Shown one piece after another: positions 1-9,533 of a stretch of 64,000 nt of DNA (position 1 is the first letter of the stretch; each line of letters opens with the position of its first letter). A program made the translations under genes and the position numbers. The notes below the pieces were generated by a model, which saw only the letters and a program-made list of their open reading frames with translations, was not told where the DNA came from and ran no database searches. Origin of the DNA: Thermothelomyces thermophilus ATCC 42464 (lineage: Eukaryota; Ascomycota; Sordariomycetes; Sordariales; Chaetomiaceae); contig NC_016474.1 of NCBI RefSeq assembly GCF_000226095.1, positions 992,001-1,056,000 of the forward strand, read 5' to 3'.

Positions 1-111
1 CTGCCCTCAATGTCGGTGACAGCTGCGCCTGCCTTGAGCTGGCAGGCGCCGGACACCTCGACCGTCGTGGCCAGCCTCGCGAACGGAGGCGATGCAGTTC
101 GTGCTCTTTAA
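1..111 (+). other. Coding-like left edge, strand uncertain
   Basis: The first plus-strand frame is open from the window edge to a TAA at 109-111, with mostly G/C third positions, and would give a 36-residue C-terminus. An opposite-strand frame across the same bases is also open towards the edge and looks equally protein-like. I cannot choose between the 3' end of a plus-strand gene and an exon of a minus-strand gene. No family is recognised. Confidence 0.3.
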
Positions 112-577
112 TCACCCGGTGGACCGTCCCTGATGGACACACACACGCACTTGACGAACAGACAAAAAGGTGTTTGAGAATGGCCAACTGAACAAATCTA
201 GACATTATACCTCACAACAAGGGTAGGAGAGCAAGATCCGGAGGAAGAGGGGGGGAGGAGGAGATTTTAAGCGAACAAGATACAAGATTGTGTGAGCCCA
301 ACAGGTGCATGGTCAATCGGAACACATCAACCGACACCTTTATTACAGACACCGTTGCTTTCCAAGCACGATCGCTTTCAAACAGCTAGATAGTATCATC
401 ATCGTCATCATCATCAGGATGAGCCACATACTAATAATACACCCTGCATTCCCCTGATTTCCCGCCAACCCCCCTGAACCTAGTCTTGAAGCGCCCTCTT
501 TTCCTTCCCTGTCCTCTCCAGGAGAAGCGGGAAGGGAAAGTGAGGAAAGGGAAAAAAACCATAGATAAAAGACAGGG
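112..577. other. Intergenic, 3' flank of USE1
   Basis: No convincing gene. It holds an A/G-rich stretch (about 225-275) and a CATCATCAT-type triplet run near 390-417, and probably the USE1 3' untranslated region. Confidence 0.6.
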
Positions 578-1817
578 CTAAAACCTGAGCTTGGGCAGCA
601 CAAAGACGACCAGGACCAGGACCACCATCAGGCCGTAGACCATGGCGTACAGGCGCATGCGGCCCCACCAGCCCTCGCCCTCGGTCATGCGCTGCAGCAG
701 GCCCATGCGGCGCGTGACGCCCTCGAGCTGTTGGCCGGTGCGGCTCAGCCCGCGGCCGGCGCGCTCGACCACCTCGCGGTCCTCCTCGAGCGAGGCGCTG
801 AAGGCGCGCGAGGACGCCTTGAGCTCCGACGCCAGCTTGAGGATCGACTCCGAGAGGGCGTCCTGCTCGGCCCGCTGGTGGTCCAGGATCGCCTCCGTCG
901 TCGAGATGGCCGTCGTCGTTGCTCCGGCCGACGATCTCCGCTTTCCGTCGCCGAAGAGCGCCGAGCTGGTCGTGGCTGCTGCCGGGCTCGGTGTGGAAGG
1001 GGCTGGTGGTTCTGTCTGACGGGCTCGTAGAGTTTGGGATGTTGTTGTCGCTGTCGTCGTCGTCGTCGTCGTCGTCGTTGGTGGTGGTGGTGGTGGCGGT
1101 GGCGGTTGTGAGGACAGTGATGGTGGGTGAACTGTGGTCGAAGGGGGTAATTGTTCAGGTTGGGAGGGAGTATCACTCTGCTCGTTGGTTTGCGGTGGAG
1201 GTGGTGGCGAGTCTAGAGCGGTTGGTATCGGCTCTGAAACCTCCTCTGGAACCTCATTCGACTCCTCTGGCACAATACCTGGTGACTTGGTCGACTCCAT
1301 GCTCTCGCTGGGCGTGACTATGATGTCGGCAAGAATGTCCTCCCCGTCCGAGCTGTCCTCGTCCTCGCCATTGCCGGCGTGGCCCGCAGCGGCAAACTCA
1401 GCCAGATCGCTGAGCCGCTCCGACAGCTGCTCGAGAACCTCCCTTTTCCTCACCAGGTCGGCCTGCACCTCCTGTCTCCGGCTGTGGATCTTGACCGCGA
1501 GGGTCTCCTGCTCGAGTTTGGTAAGGAGTGAGCGTGCATAGTTGATGTTCTGCAACCAGTCAGCATACGTTCTAAGAGGAAACACAACAAGAAAAAGAAA
1601 GAAAGTAAGGAAGGAAGGGAAAAAAAGAAAAGGAAAAAAAACCTACCGCCTGGGCCTTTTCCCTCTCAAACTCGCTTTCCCGCAATCGTTCCTCGCGCTC
1701 GGCGTCGGCATGCAGAATGGTGCGCTGCAGACGGCTCAGCAGCAGAGTCAGGTCGGTCAGTGGATCAGCACGTCGAGGAATTGATGTCGCCGTTATGCCA
1801 GGCATTAGTCGAGCCAT
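578..1817 (-). CDS. USE1: Use1-family Qc-SNARE for Golgi-to-ER retrograde transport
   Basis: Two exons: 1817-1647 (57 codons) and 1549-578, giving 380 residues. The intron (1646-1550) runs from GTAGGT to TTGCAG. This acceptor is chosen because the AG about 22 bases upstream would break the frame, and because it joins the exons into the family signature EREKAQA-NINYARSLLTKLEQ. Use1 is the ER-resident SNARE that works with Sec20 and Ufe1 and the Dsl1 tether in receiving COPI vesicles. Visible parts are an N-terminal helical region, a long Pro/Thr/Ser-rich linker with homopolymeric Pro and Thr runs (roughly residues 205-235), a heptad-rich SNARE-like helix (about 285-345) and a single C-terminal membrane anchor ending VVFVLPKLRF. 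It diverges from the methyltransferase gene at 2377 across a 559-bp promoter. Confidence 0.9.
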
Positions 1818-1959
1818 TGCTGCGGTTGTGTTCCGAAGTGGTTGCTTTGGCCAACGTCTCCTTTCAGACGGGTCGCGGCGACGTGCAATTGACATGTGGC
1901 ACGAGCTTGTCAACTGTGGCTTCGGAAGCACTGACATCACTGTGGGAACAAAGCTCACC

Positions 1960-1971
1960 AACCCTAACCCC
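1960..1971 (+). promoter_or_regulatory. Telo-box-like AACCCTAACCCC
   Basis: The word AACCCTAACCCC lies about 145 bp upstream of the USE1 start. It matches two CCCTAA telomere units and the ARCCCTAA site bound by Tbf1-type proteins in ascomycetes. Regulatory use here is inferred. Confidence 0.35.
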
Positions 1972-2168
1972 TGCTTAAGAGCTCCCTCTCTTAAGTCAGA
2001 CCGTCTGCCCCTGCATCTATATACGCTACAGGTAGGATGCTCGCTCTTCTGCCGTCAAGTTGGATGAGTCGTTCTATACCTATAATTCCCATCATTTGAC
2101 CACAAATACGTCCACCGCAGGATGAGACATGTTCCTCCTCAAGGCGTCACGGTGCCTGAGCAAAAGCA

Positions 2169-2179
2169 GGGTTAGGGTT
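2169..2179 (-). promoter_or_regulatory. Telo-box-like GGGTTAGGGTT
   Basis: The complement of the 1960 box, about 200 bp away in the same divergent promoter and in the opposite orientation. Two such 11-12-bp words facing each other in 559 bp are unlikely to be random. Function is inferred. Confidence 0.35.
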
Positions 2180-2376
2180 CGGAATCATTGACCTGCCTGA
2201 TAAGAGCTTTTAATCGATAAGAACTGGCAAAGGTGCAACACATTCGGAAAGTTGTTGAAGTTCGACCCTGAGCTCTGCCTATGTTAGGTACATACACCTC
2301 CATATAAATGGGGGAAACCTCGCTTCCGTCCTTCAAGACAATGCACACATAATACGGGGCCCCCGTACTGTCCGAT

Positions 2377-4274
2377 ATGAGGCCGATGCCGTTTCGAGCG
2401 CTGAGAAACGCGCGATGCGGCGCATTTCAGTCGATACTCGCCGCCGAGAGAAGCGCTCTTGGCTCGCTGCACATTACAGTAAACGCAGCTCGGAGCAACA
2501 GGTCGATTTTGCAACGGAGCCTGCGGCCTGCGTCACGCCATTTTTCTGCCGCTGCGAGCCTGCGGAACGAGAGGCAAAATGAGGACAATGTAGACGACCG
2601 GGGAAGGAAATGGTCAACTCCCCTGGCTAAGCAGTTGGGCGAAGCAATCGAGGTGTGTTTTTTTTTTTTTTAATTTTTTTTAATTTTTATTTTTTATTGA
2701 TTAATCTCAATGCGAAAATATGGTCTCTCCGTTTAGCACAGGCTCACACGGAAAGCATAGGCAACCGGCCCTGTGCCCCTGGCCAGCTACATGCGCATGT
2801 GTCTAACCTCCGATCTTGGCGGTTACTACACAGGTGCTCTCGAAGAGGGCCGCGACCAGTTCGGTCTCAAGGGTGACTTCGTGACCTCCCCGGAGATCTC
2901 CCAGGTCTTTGGCGAGCTATGCGGCATCTGGTACGTGGCCGAGTGGATTGCCCAGGGCCGCCAGAGCAAGGGCGTGGAGCTGATCGAGGTCGGACCCGGT
3001 CGCGGCACCCTGATGGACGACATGTTGCGGGTGAGTCTTCTCTCTGGCCGACTCCAAGGACACGGTTCTGAGTTGTAGCAGACCATTCAGCGGTTTCCCG
3101 CCATGGCAAGCAGCATCGACGCCGTCTACATGGTTGAGGCCAGCCCGGAGCTCAGAGTAGCACAGAAGAACCTACTCTGCGGCGAGGACGCCCCAATGAC
3201 CGAATCTAAGGCCGGCTACCATAGCGTGTGCAAGTACAACGCTCTGCCGATTGTCTGGACCGAGACCATCAAGTCTATCCCTATCGGTAATTTTACACCC
3301 CTTCTCTCCCCTCCCCAGTTATTCCCCCCCCCAGTTTTGATCATCACTAACCCATCCTAGCCCCGGAGAAGATGCCCTTCATCATGGCCCATGAGTTCTT
3401 CGATGCCCTCCCCATCCACGCCTTCGAACTCGTCTATGTCCCCGCAACTCAAACCGCAACCCCCTCCCCCACCGACACGGCCGCCCCATCGACCAAAACC
3501 TCCCACCCGACCCTCCAATGGCGCGAGATGCTCGTCTCCCCGACACCCCCCGGCTCGACCCACGAGAGCCTCCACACGCCCGCCTCCCAGTCCCGCGACA
3601 CCCCGCCCCCAGACTTCCAACTGACCCTGGCCAAGGCGCCCACCCGGCACTCCCTGTACCTGCCCGAGCTCTCGCCGCGCTACCGCGCGCTCAAGACGAC
3701 GGTCGGCGCCGGCGCCCTGCTCGAGATCTGCCCGGACGCCTCGCTCTACGCCGCCGACTTCGCCGCCCGCATCGGCGGCTCCCCGCAGCACCCGAAGCCC
3801 AAGCCGTCGGGCGCGGCCCTGATCCTCGACTACGGGCCCGGCGACGGCACCGTGCCGACCAACTCGCTGCGCGGCATCCGCCGCCACCGCCGCGTCAGCC
3901 CCTTCGCCGAGCCCGGCCTGACCGACCTGTCCGCCGACGTCGACTTTGCCGCCCTCGCCGAGTCGGCCACGCGCGCCAGCGAGGGCGTCGAGGTGCACGG
4001 CCCCGTCTCCCAGGCCGACTTCCTCGAGTGGATGGGCATTCGCGCGCGCGTCGACATGCTGGTCCGGGCGATCAAGGAGGCGCCGGGCGGGGGCGGCGCT
4101 GCCGCCGCCGCCATCGACAAGGACAAGAGGGTGGAGGACGTCCGGAAGGCCCAGGCCCGGCTGGTGGATCGCGGGCCGGGCGGGATGGGCAAGGTCTACA
4201 AGGCGCTGGCGATCGTGCCCGAGAACGAGGGCAGGCGAAGACCGGTTGGGTTCGGCGGCGATGTTGTTGTTTAA
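2377..4274 (+). CDS. NDUFAF7: Mitochondrial complex I assembly arginine methyltransferase (NDUFAF7/MidA family)
   Basis: Four exons, 2377-2652, 2761-3030, 3082-3286 and 3361-4274, give 554 residues. Family members symmetrically dimethylate an arginine of the 49-kDa complex I subunit early in assembly. The class-I SAM-binding signature EVGPGRGTLMDDMLR ends at about residue 182, the junction of exons 2 and 3. It is followed by YMVEASPELR and by MAHEFFDALPIHAFE, both typical of the family. The N-terminus is basic and hydroxylated without acid residues for about 60 positions, as expected of a mitochondrial presequence. Exon 2 must begin at 2761 because an in-frame TAG precedes it. At exon 3 the acceptor could be 3079 (adds one Gln) or 3082. 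A Thr/Pro-rich insertion interrupts the domain near residues 275-300. Confidence 0.9.
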
Positions 4275-4851
4275 GTAAGATGGGGTACTGGCTGTGCCCG
4301 AGTGTATGATAAAAAAGGTTGCCTAGTGAGACAGACGGGTTGACTGTCCTTGCGATTTGCTTTATTTAACGTTTATCGAACCGTACATGTACAATAAAGC
4401 TGCGCATAAAGAACGGGAACGAAAGAAAGAGGTAATAAAAAATGAAAAAGAAAAAAAGTAGAGTGCGTGCCTTACGATCCATGCGAGTTGAAAACCAGGC
4501 GGGCAGCGTTGGATGGAGAGAGGACGAGACCAGGAGGAAGAACCAAAGTGTGGGAAATAACCTGGACTCACCTGTAGTTAGCCTCGGTCCACAATCTGCA
4601 GAGGCTTGATAATTGTCTGAATATCATCTGATACAGGCCACCGCGTCGTCAACATTTCTATTACCATAATAATAGCCCTGGGAAAATCGCGATGCGAGAA
4701 ACAGAAACCGAGAAGATCCGCCCGACAACGCCAGTCACCACGAATTATAGTACATTCGAATCCTGCATTCTTCAAAATGCCCGTGTCGCATAAACCTCTC
4801 AAGGACCCCTCACTCGTGAAATAGCTCACACCCCCCCCCCCCTTTTTTTTT
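4275..4851. other. Intergenic between convergent genes, with a C12-T10 tract
   Basis: No gene is seen. An A/G-rich stretch at about 4410-4460 and a homopyrimidine block (12 C then 10 T, about 4831-4852) abutting the PTM1 stop are the only notable structures. Confidence 0.6.
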
Positions 4852-6807
4852 TCACTTCCTCCCCTTGACCAACTGCCCGGACTCCTCTTCGTTGTCGTCG
4901 TCCTCCTCATCGGAGAACTTGCCATCCTCGCCTACGGCAAAGATGGTCTCGCCATCCAGCGACTCCCTCGACACCGGCTGGGACGGTTTCCTTGCCGCCG
5001 ACGAGGCCGCCCCAGACGGTTGCGAAGACCGTTGTTGTTGTTGCTGGGCGGATTGCTGCGCCTGCCCACCAGCCGCGGAGCTTTGGGCCTGACCCCCGTT
5101 TTGTCCCTGCTGTTTCCCACTCCCGATCTTGGCCTCCTCGTCTTCGTCATCCGACTCGTCGGGGTTGCCAATGTCCAGGTTGGCAATCTCGAACGTGCCG
5201 TCGTCCTCCTGGGCGATCTCGTCGCTCATGGCGAAGCGCCGGTTATTCGCCGTCGGGCGCCAGACGTACGCGATGAAGGCCACGTCGGCAAAGTAGACCA
5301 GGTTGAGCCAGCCGTCGAGCACGAACCAGCGGGTCTTCCAGTGGAAGGGGACGTAGTCCGGGTCGCTGGCCGAGGCGAAGGAGAAGGAATTGAAGAAGAA
5401 GAAGGCGAAGATGACGATGATGGAGATGAGGATGCACCACCACAACTTGCGGTACATGGTCTCCTTGACGTGCTGCTTGCGCTCGCGCAGGTCCTTGAGG
5501 GTCCAGTTGAGCGAGTTGAGCGTCCAGACATAGAAAGCCGTGAGCGTGCCCGCGAGCGGGAGCACGACGAGCAGCACCAAGGGTCCTGCGGTGTCAGGGT
5601 TAACCACCAGGCTGGTGATAGCGTATACGATGCCGAAGACAAAGTGGGCGATGGCGAGCCACCGGACGTAGATCATGGTGCGGCCGAGAGTGTGCTTGAC
5701 GACGCCGTAGCCCATGCAGACGATCAGGAGGAGGAAGAACGAGAAGGAATTACGGGCTGCGTTGAGGATGGCGACAACAACGAGCAGCACCTGGGAGCCG
5801 ACGTTGGATCCGTGGCGGTTGAGATAGTCTGGAAGGGTCAGTGATCGCTCAACCGGGCGAGAGAAGGACACCCGTACCATAAAACCCCCAGGTCATGAGC
5901 ATCTCGACCACTAAGAAGATAAGAATGGCGGTGATGTAATTTTGGACGGCCACTGCTTTGCAGTTAGCGACCGGGAAGGTCAAAAAGGGGTCAGCTTTGG
6001 TTGCACCTACATATGTCGGACCTGTGTTGGAAGTACAAGAAGCCCCAGAACCTGCGAGTCGTCAGCCCGTGTCCTGGTCCCGCTGTCCGTCGCACGTACA
6101 CTAGCACCAGGGCGTATGCGATCGTGATCCCCCCATAAAACGGCAGCTTCGGGATCTGGGTCGCCGGGAGCTCGCCATAGGCGTTGCGGAACTCGACGAT
6201 GGCCTCGTAGGTGGTCGCGCCAAACTTCTCGGTGACGACACAGAAGTAGCCCGTCTTGGTGATGGGATACTTGATCGGAGCCGAGTCCTTGAGGTGGACA
6301 GCCTTGGTCAAGATGACGTTGACCGACTGGTCGGTGGCATTAGGCGAGACGAGGAACTTGCCAATGTCGGTCTCGTTGCATAACCCGGCTTCGACGTACT
6401 CGGGCTGGCAGATGGCCGCCCTATCCTCGCCGTCCGGCAGCACGTTGAGGAAGTCTTGGTCCTTCCAGTCGAAGATGAGCAGGCTGACCATGGGGTCGTC
6501 GCCCTGGTCTTTGCCGACGCCGGTAAACTTGACGTGGATGTAGGGATCGACAGGGCCTCCCCACGAGCTTTTGCTATACATTCCTGTACCGGGTAGTTGT
6601 CAGAAGATGTTCTCGGGGATGGGTCGTGCGTAATGAGTGGTTCGACAAACCGGCGCATCGTTGATTGTCTGTCTGGTCCTGTTGCCCCTCGTGTTAGCAA
6701 CGCCCGAGAGGCCCGAGAACGGCAGCGCTTACTAGCTTGATCTCCAATGCTGCCGCTGTCCAGAGCGACAAGAGCAGCAAAAGGAGTGAACTGGCCCAGC
6801 GCCTCAT
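4852..6807 (-). CDS. PTM1: PTM1/GPR107-type (GOST) seven-transmembrane Golgi protein
   Basis: Six exons on the minus strand (6807-6733, 6672-6651, 6583-6100, 6051-6011, 5952-5878, 5828-4852) give 557 residues. An N-terminal signal peptide (about residues 1-21, leucine-rich, ending TAAALE) precedes a lumenal beta-rich domain with the family's CAGMYSKSSWGG motif. Seven hydrophobic helices follow (roughly 200-430), including FWGFLYFQHRSDI, AVQNYITAILIFLVVEML and WGFYDYLNRHGSN, all diagnostic of the Lung-7-TM/Ptm1 group implicated in Golgi-endosome trafficking. The cytosolic tail is acidic, with a Gln/Ser-rich stretch. Exon 2 is only 22 nt, and most introns are very short (48-67 nt) with CTGAC or CTAAC branch points. 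Internal exons were placed by phase and family motifs. The gene diverges from the cyclophilin at 7413. Confidence 0.9.
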
Positions 6808-7412
6808 GTTCGGCGGCGTGTTGAGGGCTCGGGCCTCTGTTTCGGGGCGTTGAAGGTCTCGGGGCTCGATGACGGTTGGAGGGAGCAACGTGGCCGAGAA
6901 TCCAAGCTTCTAGATTTAAGAGAGGAAGGGGGGGAAAAATAACGAAAAGGGAAAAGAGATATAGTCTGGCCACGGACTAATGTCCGAGAGTCGTGATTCT
7001 GCCTCGAAATGGCAGCTTCCTGTTCACTGACAGAGGTTGAGAGGCATGTGGAATAAGATCCTCAAGCTCCTATGACGGAGTTTGGGTGGCCGGATATGAT
7101 GGGCTCGAGTTGGGTGCTGCGCAAGCTTGGGTCTCCAACCGAGTTAGCTGGGCCCACAGCGTTGGCCGTATGGAACTCCTGCGGTAGAAGAAATCGACAC
7201 TGTGGCTCCCTTGCTGTGTGCCTAGCCGCGCCCGCTGCAAGCGCGGGAGCCAGTGGCACACAGGCAGCACAGGCAGCAAGGGTTTCCGATAAGATAGCAA
7301 GCGCATCCAACAACTTGCCATTCGCAAACCTACTTTATTAGAGTTCGACCTCGACTTCCTTCTCCATCCTCGGCCCAGCGTCGCTCCGAGCCGCACGCCG
7401 CACGCTGCAAGC
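6808..7412. promoter_or_regulatory. Divergent promoter PTM1 / U-box cyclophilin
   Basis: A 605-bp spacer between start codons on opposite strands. The last 60 bp before the cyclophilin start are pyrimidine-rich, as in many fungal leaders. No gene or clear known element. Confidence 0.5.
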
Positions 7413-9230
7413 ATGGGAAAAGGCACCGACAAGCTTTACATCAACCACTCGGAGTGGTCATCGACGGATGCCTACAGCGCCAGCGTCGGGGCGAATGCGC
7501 GAAAACAGGGTGGCGGCGCAGCACACGCGAGCTTCAAGCGCCTCCCTTTCCACTTCTGCGCCGCCAGTCTCCAGCCTTTCAAGAACCCCGTCTGCACCCC
7601 GCAAGGCACCATCTTCGATGTCGAGGTCATTGGCGCCTGGCTGGAGAAGCACAAGACGAACCCCGTCAACGGCGAGCCGCTCGCCGCCAAGGACCTCATC
7701 CGCCTCAATTTCGCCCGCAATGCCGACACCGCCGCCCAGGACGACCGCAATGGCGCGCCCGCGCCGACCGACGGGAAGGGCGACTTCATCGACCCCGTCA
7801 CGTTCAAGGTGTTTACCGACAACACGCACATCGTCGCCATCCGCCACGGCAACTACGCCAACGTGTTCGCCTGGGAGACGGTCGAGCGCATGAACATCAA
7901 GGCCAAGATGTGGCGCGACCTGGTCGACGACGTCGAGTTCACCCGCAAGGACATCATCACGCTCCAGGACCCGCAGAACGCCGCCAGCCGCGACCTCGGC
8001 CAATTTAGGTACCTCCAGGAAGGGCAGGACGCTCCTCTGCTCACCAAGGAACAGGCCGAGCAGCGCGAGCAGGGCGGCATCAATGTCGGCGCCCTCGGCC
8101 GGTTAGGCGACAAGGTGCTCCGCGCGAAAGAAGCCGTCGAGCGCGCCCGCCAGGCCCGCGCGACCGGCGGCGACGTCAACCGCATCACCAAGTCCCTCGC
8201 CAACAACCCCTCCTCGAAGACATCCTCCTCCTCCACCACCACCACCACCGCCGCCGCCAACCCGGCATCCCGAGCCCCCTCCGCCATCCAGGAGAAGAAG
8301 CTCGCTCCCAACGCGGCCATCTACACCACCGGCCGCACGGCCGCCTCGTTCACCTCCACCGGCCTCACGCCCTCGACGTCCACCGAGCGGGCCATCCTCA
8401 GCGACGAGGAGTGGATGCTCCGGCCGCGGCGGATCAGGCACAAGGGGTACGCGCGGGTGGAGACGAACCTGGGGGCGCTGACGGTGGAGCTGCACACGGA
8501 GACGGCGCCCAAGGCGGTGTGGAACTTTGTGCGGCTGGCGCAGAAGGGCTACTACCGGGGCGTGCGCTTCCACCGCAACATCCGCAACTTCATGATCCAG
8601 GGCGGCGACCCGACCGGCACCGGCCGCGGCGGGCAGAGCATCTGGGGCAGGGCCTTCGCCGACGAGCTCGAGGGCCCCCACGTGCACGACGGCCGCGGCG
8701 TCGTCAGCATGGCCAACAAGGGCAAGAACACCAACTCGTCCCAGTTCTTCATCACCTACCGCCCGGCCAAGCACCTCGACCGCAAGCACACCGTCTTTGG
8801 CCGCGTCGTCGAGGGTGCCGACTCCACCCTCGACAAGATGGAGGCCGTCCCCGTCGAGGAGGGCACGAACCGCCCGCTCCAGGACATTGTCATCCAGGAG
8901 GTGGTGGTGCTGATCGACCCCTTCGAGGAGTTCCTCAAGGAGAAGAACAAGAAGGAAGAAGAGGACAAGAGCCGGGAGGAGGCCAGGCGGCTGGGCGGCA
9001 ACGAGGACGACCGCACGACCTGGACCGGCAAGAGGATCCGTGCCGACGGGGCGGTGGTGGGAGACGAAAAGGCGAAGGGGGTTGGGAAGTATCTAAAGGA
9101 CGCTATCGCTGCTGCTGCTGCTGCGCAGCAAGATGATGGCGGTGGCGCGGAATCGGTGGAGACGTGGGAAGAACCGGCAAAGAAAAAAGTCAAGATGGGA
9201 GGAGGGTTTGGGAACTTCGATTCGTGGTGA
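7413..9230 (+). CDS. cyp8: U-box / cyclophilin-type peptidyl-prolyl isomerase (PPIL2/Cyp60 family)
   Basis: A single intronless frame of 605 residues, full length for the family. A modified RING (U-box) covers about residues 44-118: it begins FCAASLQPFKNPVCTPQG and includes a second half, DFIDPVTFKVFTDNTHIV, and is expected to bind E2 enzymes. A Thr/Ala/Ser-rich linker leads to a cyclophilin domain at about 340-505 with the catalytic strand VRFHRNIRNFMIQGGDPTG, then FADEL, GVVSMANKG, NSSQFFIT and HTVFGRV. The C-terminal 100 residues are highly charged with a KKKVKMGGGFGNFDSW end. Human PPIL2 and its fungal relatives are nuclear spliceosome-associated isomerases with ubiquitin-ligase activity. 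Both functions here are by family. Confidence 0.93.
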   Translation: MGKGTDKLYINHSEWSSTDAYSASVGANARKQGGGAAHASFKRLPFHFCAASLQPFKNPVCTPQGTIFDVEVIGAWLEKHKTNPVNGEPLAAKDLIRLNFARNADTAAQDDRNGAPAPTDGKGDFIDPVTFKVFTDNTHIVAIRHGNYANVFAWETVERMNIKAKMWRDLVDDVEFTRKDIITLQDPQNAASRDLGQFRYLQEGQDAPLLTKEQAEQREQGGINVGALGRLGDKVLRAKEAVERARQARATGGDVNRITKSLANNPSSKTSSSSTTTTTAAANPASRAPSAIQEKKLAPNAAIYTTGRTAASFTSTGLTPSTSTERAILSDEEWMLRPRRIRHKGYARVETNLGALTVELHTETAPKAVWNFVRLAQKGYYRGVRFHRNIRNFMIQGGDPTGTGRGGQSIWGRAFADELEGPHVHDGRGVVSMANKGKNTNSSQFFITYRPAKHLDRKHTVFGRVVEGADSTLDKMEAVPVEEGTNRPLQDIVIQEVVVLIDPFEEFLKEKNKKEEEDKSREEARRLGGNEDDRTTWTGKRIRADGAVVGDEKAKGVGKYLKDAIAAAAAAQQDDGGGAESVETWEEPAKKKVKMGGGFGNFDSW

Positions 9231-9533
9231 GTAGGAAGGGAAAATGGGAAATTTGCTTGAGCATCGCACGGCGTTGATCGGGAAAAGCGGGCCTAAGAAT
9301 ATGATCGAGTTCTGGGAGCTGAACATTTGTTTCGTGCCGGGGCGGTTCAATCGGGGAATAAACATGTATCAGAATATATATATACCTTATATAATGACCG
9401 GCATGTACAGTACAGCCCGTTCGATATGCCAATCCTCCCGCACTTGGTATCACTGGCTTTATTTATCACATGCATCCTCTCTGTTCCTTCAGGCCGAGTC
9501 ATCTCTCCGCTTTTGCAATGGCGCGGTCCACCA
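9231..9533. other. Short convergent intergenic region
   Basis: 303 bp between the 3' ends of the cyclophilin and the zinc-cluster gene. It has an AT-rich patch (9370-9400) that could serve 3' processing. Nothing else seen. Confidence 0.6.

Larger units (their letters stand above)
1818..2376. promoter_or_regulatory. Divergent promoter USE1 / NDUFAF7
   Basis: A 559-bp spacer between two start codons. Besides two opposed telomere-repeat-like boxes (listed separately) there is an A-box-like TGGCAAAGGTGC near 2225 and a GTTCGACCC near 2258. These do not fold into a tRNA. No gene is seen. Confidence 0.5.

Noticed and set aside
2225-2266. A-box-like and B-box-like words suggesting a tRNA
   Set aside because: The boxes are only about 22 bases apart, the A box has two mismatches, and no arms can pair.
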